Counted from the first letter of the stretch, positions 5,496 to 12,321 are shown. The stretch: DNA of 26,044 bases from a virus (IMGVR_UViG_3300015360_002539:1-26044); one strand, 5' to 3'. Notes: generated by a model from the sequence alone, not told the origin. Program-made: numbers and translations.

Positions 5496-7709
5496 ATGCC
5501 CTCCAACCGCCACAACCTCCCTCTGACGCCCGGCGCACATCGCGCGTGTGAGGGAAAGTCTTCAATGCTCCTGGGGCCGGCCGTGCCGGCGGCCCCTGAT
5601 CTTTCGTCCGTGCCGGCCCTGGGTACCCTCATACCTTCTGTTGGTCATCCAGCAGAGGCCCCAAGCCGCGAGGCCGGGTGGGTTGAGGGCGGCGCGGACG
5701 TTGCCATTCCCGCGCCGCGTCACGAGGACGTTGCCCATTGTGACGATACGCGACGCGGTTCCGCCGACGGCGCGGCGCGGGATATTGAACACGGCTCGGC
5801 GGGAGCCTCGCCCCACCAGGTGAAAGGCCACAGCTTCGCCGACTGGCGCGAGGCCGAGGCGAAGGCGACGACGTGCGTGCGTTACCTCGAACTCATCGGC
5901 GCGCCGACCCACTACGGGCTCAATCAAGCCGCCGTCGCGCTGGGCAAAGCCCCGGCATTCTTCAGCGGATCAAATTCCATGTATTCGCGCTGGCGGCGCG
6001 AGGGTGTCGCGGGGCTGCTGCCGCGCCGTCGCGACTGCGGCACGAAGCCATCGTTCATCGTCCCCGCCTGGTTCATCCCCGCCGCGAAATTCTTCTGGTT
6101 GATCACCAACCGAAACGTGAATGGAGGATCGGTTCCTGAAGCCATTCGCCGCGTCATCTCCCTGCCCGCGCTCCCCGTCGGCTGGCGGCCCAACGACACC
6201 CTGCGATTCGGGCGCGCCATGCGCGACGTTGGCCAGCCCGTCATCCCGACGTGCCCGCCGGAACTTCGCGAACTCATCCTCGCCCGCGAGCGCGCTGGCA
6301 CGCCCCTGGTGCCCGAGCGCATTGCCAGGCAGATTCTCGCCGACCGCTCCACTGTCGATGCCTATCGGAATCCCACCGAAGCCGCCCTCAAGCACGTTTC
6401 CGCCCCCGGCACGATGATGTGGAAACGCGGCGAAGGCGTTGCCGAGCGCATTTTCCTGCGCGCGGGCGACGTCATCGAAGCCGACGACGGTACGATCAAC
6501 TTCCCAGTGTGCGTGCCGTGGACGATGGGCGGCTGTCCGTGCTCGGATAAATTCGGCGTCAAGGTGGGGCGCTTTCAATTCCTCCGCCCCATTGATGCCG
6601 GGAGTCGATTCCGTCCCGGCTACGTCTACGTCGCGCGGCCGCGAGGGAGCTATCGTCGCGAGGACGTGCTCGCGCTCATGCGCATGGTCGCGCGCACCAT
6701 GGGCATCCCGCGCTCGTGGAGATTTGAGCGCGGCACTTGGGAAACACAGATGGTCGAGGACGCCGCGAAACATCTCGGCAGCGACGTGCATCACGTCTTC
6801 TCGCCGCGCTCGAAGCCGTTCGTCGAAGGCGGATTCAGCGATGACTGGAAAAAACTCTCGCTCCATTTCCCCGGCGCAGACGTGGGACGATTTATGGGCG
6901 AAACCGAGGAAGCGAATGTCTTTCTGACGAAGTGCAAGAAAGGCACGCAAGATCCACGGCAGATGTTCCCGCTGCTCGAGACCGCGCTCGCCGCGTTCGA
7001 CGCCATCACGATGGAACAGAATCGCAGCCCGGTGAACTCCGCGAACTACGGCCGCTGGATCCCCGAGGAGCGCCTCGCCGATCACCTCGCGGCGCGACCG
7101 CTTCGGCGGCTCAATCCCGAGAGCGATTGGATCTTCAGCCCCTACGTCCGCGACTGGACCGTGCGCGGGATGCTCGTCGGCGGCAAGGTGCCGATCTTCG
7201 AGGAGGTGAGTGTGCCCTTCGATTTCAGCGCGCCCTGGCTCCCTCAATATCACGGCGCTAAGGTGCGCTGTCACTTTGACCCGAGCGAAGCCCGTTGCGC
7301 CGCGACCCTCGTGCTTTTGGAGAATCACGGCCCACACCGCGCCGGCGACGTGCTCGGCCCCGCCCTCCAGATCAACGAGACCGCCGGCTATGTGAGGCTC
7401 GTGATGGGCTGGGGAGATGACCCGGTGAGCCTCGGCCGCAGACAGCGGCAGCAAGCCGCCAGCGCCATGCGCCGCGAAGTGCGGCACATCCTCCCGCGCC
7501 AGGGACCGAACATCCCCGCGCCGACCGGCATCTCCGAGATGCGCGACGGCCTCGGCCAGAAGGTTGTCATCGACCGCGATGTCATCGACCGCGATGTCGC
7601 ACCCCTCGTAAATCGGAAATCGGAAATCGGAAATCCGTCCGTGGAAATCGCCAGCGCCCGCGAGCAGGCCGCGCGTTTCGAGCGCGACAACGCCCACCTC
7701 TTTGTCTGA
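5496..7709 (+). CDS. MuA-like transposase (phage integrase/replicative transposase)
   Basis: The 737-residue protein should bind the prophage ends and carry out strand transfer. Residues about 1-110 are low-complexity and repeat-derived. DNA-binding helices begin near 'HSFADWREAEAKATTCVRYL' and 'NSMYSRWRREGVAGLLPRRRD'. The catalytic core runs about 320-450: first acidic residue D330/D331 in 'VIEADDGTINF', second position E411 in 'SWRFERGTWET', third E444 in 'SPRSKPFVEGGF'. The middle residue is Asp in MuA, so this is a D-E-E variant. The C-terminal part has the mu-transposase beta-barrel-like 'RDWTVRGMLVGGKVPIFEEV'. The tail has a perfect 15-bp tandem duplication (7566-7595) and an (AAATCGG)n repeat. 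MuB follows. Confidence 0.9.
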   Translation: MPSNRHNLPLTPGAHRACEGKSSMLLGPAVPAAPDLSSVPALGTLIPSVGHPAEAPSREAGWVEGGADVAIPAPRHEDVAHCDDTRRGSADGAARDIEHGSAGASPHQVKGHSFADWREAEAKATTCVRYLELIGAPTHYGLNQAAVALGKAPAFFSGSNSMYSRWRREGVAGLLPRRRDCGTKPSFIVPAWFIPAAKFFWLITNRNVNGGSVPEAIRRVISLPALPVGWRPNDTLRFGRAMRDVGQPVIPTCPPELRELILARERAGTPLVPERIARQILADRSTVDAYRNPTEAALKHVSAPGTMMWKRGEGVAERIFLRAGDVIEADDGTINFPVCVPWTMGGCPCSDKFGVKVGRFQFLRPIDAGSRFRPGYVYVARPRGSYRREDVLALMRMVARTMGIPRSWRFERGTWETQMVEDAAKHLGSDVHHVFSPRSKPFVEGGFSDDWKKLSLHFPGADVGRFMGETEEANVFLTKCKKGTQDPRQMFPLLETALAAFDAITMEQNRSPVNSANYGRWIPEERLADHLAARPLRRLNPESDWIFSPYVRDWTVRGMLVGGKVPIFEEVSVPFDFSAPWLPQYHGAKVRCHFDPSEARCAATLVLLENHGPHRAGDVLGPALQINETAGYVRLVMGWGDDPVSLGRRQRQQAASAMRREVRHILPRQGPNIPAPTGISEMRDGLGQKVVIDRDVIDRDVAPLVNRKSEIGNPSVEIASAREQAARFERDNAHLFV
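5590..5820. repeat. Repeat-derived 5' segment of the transposase gene
   Basis: The segment encodes a low-complexity stretch with no transposase similarity. It ends with a single arm (5793-5820) of the palindromic repeat found whole in the portal gene (25 of 28 bases identical to 19033-19060). It also contains a near-identical direct repeat, GGACGTTGCC(C)ATT, at 5696-5708 and 5726-5739. The reading frame stays open throughout. Confidence 0.6.
7566..7637. repeat. 15-bp tandem duplication plus (AAATCGG)n in transposase tail
   Basis: GTCATCGACCGCGAT is repeated head to tail (7566-7595), coding for VIDRD twice. Shortly after, a heptamer array CGTAAATCGGAAATCGG... (7607-7637) codes for 'VNRKSEIGN'. 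Both are in frame. Confidence 0.9.
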
Positions 7710-7716
7710 CCGGCAA

Positions 7717-7740
7717 AACCAACAACCAACAACCAAAACC
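7717..7740. repeat. Heptamer repeat AACCAAC before MuB start
   Basis: AACCAAC is repeated about three times between the transposase stop and ATG 7744. No Shine-Dalgarno sequence is present, so this repeat forms nearly the whole leader of the ATPase gene. Confidence 0.8.
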
Positions 7741-7743
7741 ACA

Positions 7744-8769
7744 ATGCAAACCACCCCGGAAATCACCCGACTACGCGAGCTTGCCCGCGACGTGTGGGAT
7801 TACCAAGTACTGCGCGACTGGTCTGATGGTCAGACCTGCCGGGAAATCTCGCACGTCGGCTCGACGAAGACCTACAAGAGGATCCTCGATCCCGATGATG
7901 ACCTCTGCGAACTGAACATCGCGGCGCAGTTGAAAAACTTCGAGGCTGCGGCTTCTTACATTATCCAACGCCGCGCCACGGATCGCCCCGCCGAGACGGA
8001 ATACACCGATTTCGACAACGTCGCACGCGGCGTCAGGGGCGTGACCCGCGCGCTCGCCGAAGAGACAAATAGCCGGCTCGTCTGCATCGAGGGCGAGAAC
8101 GGCACGGGGAAGGATGTGCTGCGCAACTTCCTGCTGCGCCAATGGGGGAAAATCACCGTCGCCGTCGAGGCGACCGAAATGTGGCGGGACAGCAACACTG
8201 TGCCCGCCGGCGACATCCTCCGCGCGCTCGGCGCGCGCGACATCCCCTCCATGCCCGGTCTCCGCTGGGATCGCGTGCATGAAGAGTTGGGCAAGCGCAA
8301 ACGCATCCTCCTGATCAACGAAGCTCACCACATGGGTTGGAAGATGCTGAACAACGTGAAGACGATCATCAACGTCACGCAGGACAGCAGCCGCGTCGTC
8401 GTCGTCTTCCTGTGCATCCCGGCTCTGATCCGCAAACTCGAATCCGACAGCTACCAGGAGGCCGCGCAACTCTTCGGCAACAGGCTGTGCGAGCGCGTCA
8501 CGCTGGCCAGTCCGTCGCCAAATGAAATCCTCACATTCCTGGACCGTCGCGGCGTCACCTTCGCGACGCCAAAGGATGCGAAGCTCAGCGCCGACGCGCT
8601 CGCCGCCGAGGCGCCCCAATACGGCAACTGGAAGTATGTGAACCTCGTGAGCCGCGAAGCTCGCGCCGAGAAGGCGCGCACGCACCTGGAGTTCGCCGCC
8701 GCTCTCGCCGAGGTCAAGGCCCGGCGCGTCACCCAACGCAACTCAAACCGCCTCACCTCATGGACCTGA
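7744..8769 (+). CDS. MuB-like AAA ATPase, transposition target-selection protein
   Basis: The 341-residue product sits directly after the transposase, where MuB lies, and has the MuB layout: a small N-terminal HTH-like region ('YQVLRDWSDGQTCREISHVGSTKTYKRIL') then an AAA ATPase core. MuB binds DNA with ATP and delivers target DNA to the transpososome. The P-loop is 'GENGTGKD' (117-124), with Asp where Ser/Thr normally contacts magnesium. The Walker B strand reads 'RILLINEAHHM', with Asn192 before Glu193 where Asp is usual. Both are non-canonical. A sensor-like 'VVVFLCIPALIR' and a C-terminal helical domain follow. I chose ATG 7744 over a TTG at 7702 that overlaps the transposase. It overlaps the next gene by 10 bases. 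Confidence 0.85.
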   Translation: MQTTPEITRLRELARDVWDYQVLRDWSDGQTCREISHVGSTKTYKRILDPDDDLCELNIAAQLKNFEAAASYIIQRRATDRPAETEYTDFDNVARGVRGVTRALAEETNSRLVCIEGENGTGKDVLRNFLLRQWGKITVAVEATEMWRDSNTVPAGDILRALGARDIPSMPGLRWDRVHEELGKRKRILLINEAHHMGWKMLNNVKTIINVTQDSSRVVVVFLCIPALIRKLESDSYQEAAQLFGNRLCERVTLASPSPNEILTFLDRRGVTFATPKDAKLSADALAAEAPQYGNWKYVNLVSREARAEKARTHLEFAAALAEVKARRVTQRNSNRLTSWT

Positions 8770-8954
8770 CACCCCAAAAAGCCCAATCCGCCACCGTGCC
8801 CAGCGCCACCAACGCCAACCTGACGCTGCTGCTTTCTGAAAGCGACGGCCCGCTGTCCCTGATCCGCATCGAGATTCACGAGGCGTCGATCATCTACGTA
8901 AAGCCAGACGAACTCTCCCTCGCCGTCAATAATATCGTAAATCGTAAATCGTAA
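8760..8954 (+). CDS. Small phage protein with repeat-derived C-terminus
   Basis: A 64-residue frame starting within the last codons of the MuB-like gene. The last residues, 'NNIVNRKS', and the TAA stop come from the heptamer repeat (TAAATCG)n at 8934-8965, so the original C-terminus may have been lost or replaced. The core ('LTLLLSESDGPLSLIRIEIHEASIIYVKPDEL') looks beta-stranded. No family recognised. Confidence 0.5.
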   Translation: MDLTPQKAQSATVPSATNANLTLLLSESDGPLSLIRIEIHEASIIYVKPDELSLAVNNIVNRKS

Positions 8955-8965
8955 ATCATAAATCC
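8934..8965. repeat. Heptamer array (TAAATCG)n at gene junction
   Basis: Four to five units ('ATCGTAAATCGTAAATCG...') supply the stop codon of 8760-8954 and end 1 base before ATG 8967. The same family recurs at 9594-9613, 10088-10111, 10559-10587, 12298-12321, 7607-7637 and, inverted, at 18402-18430. Confidence 0.95.
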
Positions 8966-8966
8966 A

Positions 8967-9293
8967 ATGCTCAACCTCACCCTCACCATTGCCGTGCTCG
9001 ACGCCGTGGGCGTCGAGCGTGAACGCCAGGCCAGACTCCACGACGACGGGCGGATCCTGACCGACTGCGCCGACCCGGCCATCCCCTCCATCCTCAAGCT
9101 ACCCGTGCTGCTGAATGAAGTCGGGGAAGTCGCGCTGGAACTGAGCGACCCGGAACACGATGCGCCCGACCTGTACAGGGAGCTGATTCAGGTCGCCGCC
9201 GTGGCCGTCGCGATGGCCGAGGCCGTCATGATCCGCCACAGCCTCGGCCAAGTCCACCGAGAGCACCACAGCCTCACGCCCATCGACGAATGA
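8967..9293 (+). CDS. MazG-like NTP pyrophosphohydrolase-domain protein
   Basis: The 108-residue protein contains 'LPVLLNEVGEVALELSD' and 'DLYRELIQVAAVAVAMAEAV', matching the two helices of MazG-like all-alpha NTP pyrophosphatases (ExxE on the first helix, 'EL-Q-AAVA' on the second) in short phage versions. Family members hydrolyse nucleoside triphosphates or other nucleotides. The metal-binding acids in the first helix (E in 'NEVGEVA') are present. It overlaps the following gene by 4 bases (ATGA at 9290) and its leader is the heptamer array. A role in managing the nucleotide pool or blocking nucleotide-based defence is possible but not shown. Confidence 0.7.
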   Translation: MLNLTLTIAVLDAVGVERERQARLHDDGRILTDCADPAIPSILKLPVLLNEVGEVALELSDPEHDAPDLYRELIQVAAVAVAMAEAVMIRHSLGQVHREHHSLTPIDE

Positions 9294-9514
9294 GCACGCG
9301 CAAGAACAACGTGAAGGCACTCGTCGGCCCGCTCGATGGTGTCTGCGACGTGTGCGGCAAATCCGTCACCCTCACGCACGGCTGTGGAGTCACGAAGCTG
9401 CTCGTCGGTGAATGCTGCCGGGCCGCGCTCACATTCGCGGATGACATGCTGAGTTTGCACGGGCCGCGCACCGGCATCGACCACCCCAAGGCAGACACCT
9501 ACGGAGCACCATGA
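9290..9514 (+). CDS. Small cysteine-rich (putative zinc-binding) protein
   Basis: This 74-residue protein has 'CDVCGKSVTLTHGCG' and 'VGECCRAAL'. The CxxC pair followed by further Cys/His residues suggests a single zinc-binding knuckle, as in many small phage and viral DNA-binding proteins. It overlaps the gene before (ATGA) and its own stop overlaps the ATG at 9511, so the three are likely translationally coupled. Confidence 0.6.
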   Translation: MSTRKNNVKALVGPLDGVCDVCGKSVTLTHGCGVTKLLVGECCRAALTFADDMLSLHGPRTGIDHPKADTYGAP

Positions 9515-9603
9515 TCACCTACGAGCGCCGCCATTCAGGTTTTCAGGTTGTCAGGTTGTCAGGTTGTCAGGTTTCAACCCCGCGCCCGCGCCCTGAATCG
9601 TAA
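9511..9603 (+). pseudogene. Vestigial coupled small ORF filled with repeats
   Basis: The ATG at 9511 overlaps the stop of the previous gene (ATGA), as real genes here do, but after seven codons ('MITYERR') the sequence becomes the octamer repeat (TTGTCAGG)n, a GC-rich block and a heptamer array that supplies the stop. It looks like the start of a small gene whose body was replaced by repeats. The ORF at 10489 has the same structure. Confidence 0.45.
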
Positions 9604-9613
9604 ATCGTAAATC
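9536..9613. repeat. Composite repeat, copy 1 (octamers + GC block + heptamers)
   Basis: Three parts in order: octamers TTTTCAGG/TTGTCAGG (about four), the 19-mer AACCCCGCGCCCGCGCCCT at 9576-9594, and the (TAAATCG)n heptamers that end immediately before ATG 9614. The same order is found at 10511-10587. The whole is the leader of the next gene. Confidence 0.9.
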
Positions 9614-10081
9614 ATGAGCGCCCTCACCAAAGATCAAAAGCGTTACCTCTCCCAGCAGAGTGATCGGCTCTACAACCTCGACGCGGCCAAGGCGCGCGGT
9701 CGCGGCGAGACGCCGGACGTGACCACGAAGGCCCGCGCCACATTCCGCCACGGCCACGTCATCGCCGCCTGCGGGAAGCACGGCCTGCGCTGCTGTTCAC
9801 AGGAAGATTTTGCAACCGTCAAAGCCCACTTCCAAAATGCCCTTGGCGAGCCAGGCCAGGCACTCAAGACCCTTGTCCATGGCGACGATAACGCACGCCG
9901 TCAGGTCGAGTGGAAGATCACCCGAGCCTGCGCCGCGCTCGGCAAATCCGTCGCCTACGCCCACGGCATCTGCAAACAGCGATTCCACGGCCTACACATC
10001 GCCGATGCCTCGGTGCGGCAACTCTGGGGCATCTATTTCGCGCTCGTGAAACATCAACAACGCCAGAACCCCGCCGCATGA
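9614..10081 (+). CDS. Middle-region phage protein, unknown
   Basis: A 155-residue basic, helical protein ('MSALTKDQKRYLSQQSDRLY', 'FRHGHVIAACGKHGLRCCS', 'DASVRQLWGIYFALVKHQQRQ'). The last helix faintly recalls the end of GemA/gp16-type Mu regulators, but not enough to name it. The ATG directly follows a heptamer array with no Shine-Dalgarno. It ends 30 bases before the next gene, again separated by the same repeat family. Confidence 0.65.
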   Translation: MSALTKDQKRYLSQQSDRLYNLDAAKARGRGETPDVTTKARATFRHGHVIAACGKHGLRCCSQEDFATVKAHFQNALGEPGQALKTLVHGDDNARRQVEWKITRACAALGKSVAYAHGICKQRFHGLHIADASVRQLWGIYFALVKHQQRQNPAA

Positions 10082-10087
10082 GCGGTT

Positions 10088-10111
10088 CGTAAAACGTAAA
10101 ACGTAAATCCC
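10088..10111. repeat. Heptamer array (TAAAACG)n at gene junction
   Basis: CGTAAAACGTAAAACGTAAATCCC fills most of the gap between 10081 and ATG 10112. It is a variant of the TAAATCG family. Confidence 0.9.
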
Positions 10112-10492
10112 ATGAACGACATCAACAGCATCATCACCCGGATGCGGGGAGACCTCGACCTGCTCACCCTGCTCGCCGCCGACGGCATCCCCGCTCGCGC
10201 TGCAGCCTCACAGCGCGAGGCAACCCACCCCGCGCCGCCCGCGCCGCCCGCGCTTGTGCGCGGGCCGACCACCGTCGCGCAAATCGACGCCGACCGCGAC
10301 GCCCTGCGCAGCCGGTTCTTTGACCATGGCCACTTCATCGGGCAGGACGAGTTGCACTGCGTCGCCGTCCATCACACCGCCGACCAGCTCATCGCCCTCG
10401 GCTTCATTGAGCCGGGCAAGCTCGGACGCTGGCTGTACGGCTACATCCCGGCCGGCGAACTCCTGCAACAGCTCAACACCATCCGGACATGA
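10112..10492 (+). CDS. Middle-region phage protein, unknown
   Basis: A 126-residue protein with two parts joined by a proline/alanine-rich linker ('HPAPPAPPALVRGPTT', about residues 39-54). The C-terminal part ('DRDALRSRFFDHGHFIGQDE', 'HTADQLIALGFIEPGKLGRWLYG') looks folded and helical. Its stop overlaps the next ATG (10489) by 4 bases. No family recognised. Confidence 0.6.
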   Translation: MNDINSIITRMRGDLDLLTLLAADGIPARAAASQREATHPAPPAPPALVRGPTTVAQIDADRDALRSRFFDHGHFIGQDELHCVAVHHTADQLIALGFIEPGKLGRWLYGYIPAGELLQQLNTIRT

Positions 10493-10575
10493 GCGAACAG
10501 GAGCCTCGCCGGTTTTCAGGTTTTCAGGTTGTCAGGCTTAAACCCCGCGCCCGCGCCCTAAATCGCAATTCGTAA
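10489..10575 (+). pseudogene. Vestigial coupled small ORF filled with repeats (second case)
   Basis: The ATG overlaps the stop of 10112-10492 (ATGA). After seven or eight codons ('MSEQEPRR') it runs into octamer repeats, the GC-rich 19-mer (10541-10559) and heptamers, giving 'FSGFQVVRLKPRARALNRNS' and a TAA from the array. It parallels 9511-9603. Confidence 0.45.
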
Positions 10576-10587
10576 AACGTAAATCCC
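10511..10587. repeat. Composite repeat, copy 2
   Basis: Octamers TTTTCAGG (10511-10538), the identical 19-mer AACCCCGCGCCCGCGCCCT (10541-10559) and degenerate heptamers up to ATG 10588. Same order and same position (a gene leader) as copy 1, about 975 bases away. Confidence 0.9.
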
Positions 10588-10905
10588 ATGAACGACTCCC
10601 CTGAACTCATCGCCGCCGTGCGGGACATCCAGTCGGATGTGGCCCGAGAGGCGGGCGTCTCTCTCGCGCAACTGCTCGGCCCCGGTCGCGAAGAGACGTT
10701 GGTGTCCGCGCGCTGGCTGGCCATGCACATCGTGCGTGAGACCACGTCCGCCTCCATGCACTCCATAGATCGCCTCTTCCACCGCCAGCGCGGCGCCACC
10801 CTTTACGCACTGCGCACCATCCGGGATCGCATCTCCATCTACGCCGACGTGCGCGACACCGCCGCCCGCTGGGTGCGACATTTCCAATCCACCCCCCCAA
10901 CCTGA
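10588..10905 (+). CDS. Stand-alone DnaA domain IV-like DNA-binding protein
   Basis: This 105-residue protein aligns by eye with the C-terminal DNA-binding domain of DnaA over most of its length: 'VSLAQLLGPGREETLVSARW' matches the DnaA segment '-V---LL---R---V--R', 'LAMHIVRETTSASMHSIDRLF' matches 'AM-L--ELT--SL--IG--F', and 'HRQRGATLYALRTIRDRI' matches 'GGRDHTTVLHA---I'. The AAA ATPase domain is absent. The signature 'GGRDHTT' loop is degenerate. In DnaA this domain binds DnaA boxes at the origin. A free-standing copy could bind host origin DNA or phage promoters. The leader is composite repeat copy 2. Confidence 0.7.
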   Translation: MNDSPELIAAVRDIQSDVAREAGVSLAQLLGPGREETLVSARWLAMHIVRETTSASMHSIDRLFHRQRGATLYALRTIRDRISIYADVRDTAARWVRHFQSTPPT

Positions 10906-10916
10906 ACTGAAAACCA

Positions 10917-11156
10917 ATGAACCTCAAAACCTCAAAATCCGCCCGCGCCGGCGAAGTCCGGCAAATCAAAGCCGAGCTGCGCGATATCAAGCGCACACGC
11001 CAGACCATCCAGCGCACGCACGGAAGGTGGATGGCCGAAAAAAACCGCGTGATTGCTCGACTGAATCTCCACTTTCAGCGCGGCACCAAGGCCGTCGCCC
11101 GTTCGCACGCGAAAATTGATCGCCGCTGTGCCATCCTCGAAGGGCGGCTCTCGTGA
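10917..11156 (+). CDS. Small basic coiled-coil protein
   Basis: A 79-residue strongly basic helical protein ('AGEVRQIKAELRDIKRTRQT', 'KIDRRCAILEGRLS'). Its stop overlaps GTG 11153 (GTGA), so it is translationally coupled to the next gene. Unknown function; could bind nucleic acid. Confidence 0.6.
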   Translation: MNLKTSKSARAGEVRQIKAELRDIKRTRQTIQRTHGRWMAEKNRVIARLNLHFQRGTKAVARSHAKIDRRCAILEGRLS

Positions 11157-11629
11157 GTGCCATCAAGACCCTCGTGGATCGCGGCCTCGAACTCCGCTCC
11201 CTCATCGCGCGCGCCCGGGTCGAACTCGACGACATCGAGGAGCGGTTGACAAAGATCGGCCTCGCCGCCGAGCACGAGCCGCTCGCCGATGCCGGGCGTG
11301 AAGGCCGCCGCTGGTTTGCGCGCGGCAGTCAGCTGATGATCCCTGTCATCTTCACCTCCGATAAATTGATCCGCAGTGTCGGCGACAACACCCCTCTCCA
11401 TCGCCGCATCCTCGAACAATCCGGAGACAAGTTCCAGGCGTTCTTCCGCCCCGTTAAAAAGTGGGACAACCTGTTCACGGACGGCAAACAATTCCGCGCC
11501 GCCGCCCGCGAACAGTTCGGCGAAATCAAGGGGCCGAGCTTTGTCGGCGCGTGCCTGGCGCGCGACAAGGACAACGTGCCCAAGAGCGACATCAAGATCG
11601 AATGGGACGCAGCGGAGGTGTTGGGATGA
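11153..11629 (+). CDS. Middle-region phage protein, unknown (Gam position, not Gam-like)
   Basis: A 158-residue protein from GTG 11153, coupled to the gene before. An N-terminal coiled coil ('LVDRGLELRSLIARARVELD', 'DDIEERLTKIGL') leads into a beta-rich region ('GRRWFARGSQLMIPVIFTS', 'FFRPVKKWDNLFTDGKQFR') and a C-terminal strand 'KSDIKIEWDAAEVLG'. It occupies the region where Mu has gam, but I see no resemblance to Gam. Its stop overlaps ATG 11626. Confidence 0.65.
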   Translation: MSAIKTLVDRGLELRSLIARARVELDDIEERLTKIGLAAEHEPLADAGREGRRWFARGSQLMIPVIFTSDKLIRSVGDNTPLHRRILEQSGDKFQAFFRPVKKWDNLFTDGKQFRAAAREQFGEIKGPSFVGACLARDKDNVPKSDIKIEWDAAEVLG

Positions 11630-11829
11630 GCATCATCATCCTCATCATGTGCGTGCCCTTCCTCGTGTGGCCCGTGCTGTGGATTCGCGAAGCGCTCGCG
11701 GCCCAGGAGCGCGAGCGTCGCGTCCGGGCCGCGACCAATGCCGAGTTGCAACCGTGCATCATCGCCGCCGCCCGTGGTGGCTCCGCAGCGCATCCACCGC
11801 ATCGACTACCTCGCCGGCTGGTAACATGA
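11626..11829 (+). CDS. Small membrane protein, unknown
   Basis: A 67-residue frame coupled on both sides by ATGA overlaps (11626 and 11826). The first 20 residues, 'MSIIILIMCVPFLVWPVLWI', form a single hydrophobic segment followed by a charged helix ('REALAAQERERRVRAATNAE'). It could be a holin-like or anchor protein, but nothing specific supports that. Confidence 0.6.
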   Translation: MSIIILIMCVPFLVWPVLWIREALAAQERERRVRAATNAELQPCIIAAARGGSAAHPPHRLPRRLVT

Positions 11830-12293
11830 ACGAAACCCTGCAACGCATCACCGCGCTACATGAGTGGTATTGCCAGAACGTGATGCGCGTCCGGCTCACT
11901 CCTGAGATCGAGCGGCTCTGGCTGGAGTGGCTGACAGCCGGCTACAACGGCCCGCAACTGCGTGGCGTCATCATCTATTTGCGGAAACAAATCAGCGCCG
12001 GCAAACGCAACGACGGCGCGCTCAAGCTCTCGAACATCTTCGAGCGCGCCGAGGATGGGAGCTTCCGCAAGTTCGACGAAGATCTAGGCCTCTCCACGAG
12101 CCTCGCCAACCGCAGCATCGACAAGCGCCTCGCGCCCGCGCCGGGGGGCGGCGGGTCAGTGGTCAGTGGTCAGTGGTCGGTGGGGCGGAAGGCAGGGGAC
12201 GGAGGGCAGAGGGTGGAGGACGGCCCCATCGCCAACCCCGAGGCCGCGAAAACCGCCTTCGAGAAGTTCATCAAATTGAAAGAAAAACTGTGA
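11826..12293 (+). CDS. Middle-region phage protein with repeat-derived linker
   Basis: A 155-residue protein. The N-terminal part is helical ('NETLQRITALHEWYCQNVMR', 'LWLEWLTAGYNGPQLRGVIIYL') and resembles no family I can name. Residues about 110-137 ('GGGGSVVSGQWSVGRKAGDG') are encoded by the heptamer array GTCAGTG (12155-12182) plus GGAGGGC-type repeats, in frame, and act as a flexible linker to the final helix 'EAAKTAFEKFIKLKEKL'. The start overlaps the previous stop. Confidence 0.65.
   Translation: MNETLQRITALHEWYCQNVMRVRLTPEIERLWLEWLTAGYNGPQLRGVIIYLRKQISAGKRNDGALKLSNIFERAEDGSFRKFDEDLGLSTSLANRSIDKRLAPAPGGGGSVVSGQWSVGRKAGDGGQRVEDGPIANPEAAKTAFEKFIKLKEKL
12155..12182. repeat. Heptamer array GTCAGTG x4, in frame inside a gene
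   Basis: Three perfect and one variant (GTCGGTG) unit. It lies wholly inside the coding region 11826-12293. Imperfect G-rich repeats follow to about 12225. Confidence 0.95.
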
Positions 12294-12297
12294 CGCG

Positions 12298-12321
12298 CGT
12301 AAATCGTAAATCGTAATTCCC
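12298..12321. repeat. Heptamer array (TAAATCG)n at gene junction
   Basis: CGTAAATCGTAAATCG... fills the gap between the stop at 12293 and ATG 12322, with no Shine-Dalgarno. Confidence 0.95.

Noticed and set aside
5970-7766. 598-codon open frame on the minus strand opposite the transposase
   Set aside because: It mirrors the codon structure of the GC-rich transposase gene, has low-complexity His/Arg/Gly-rich content, and no family motif. Similar long antisense frames lie at 968-2329, 18412-19530, 20081-21061 and 7771-8736 and are explained the same way.
9614-10081. GemA/gp16-type regulator
   Set aside because: Only the last helix is faintly similar; the N-terminal pattern does not match.
11153-11629. 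Mu Gam-like nuclease inhibitor
   Set aside because: Size and position fit, but the residues do not resemble Gam; named only as unknown.
11626-11829. Holin
   Set aside because: Only one membrane segment and no adjacent endolysin; kept as a membrane protein of unknown role.
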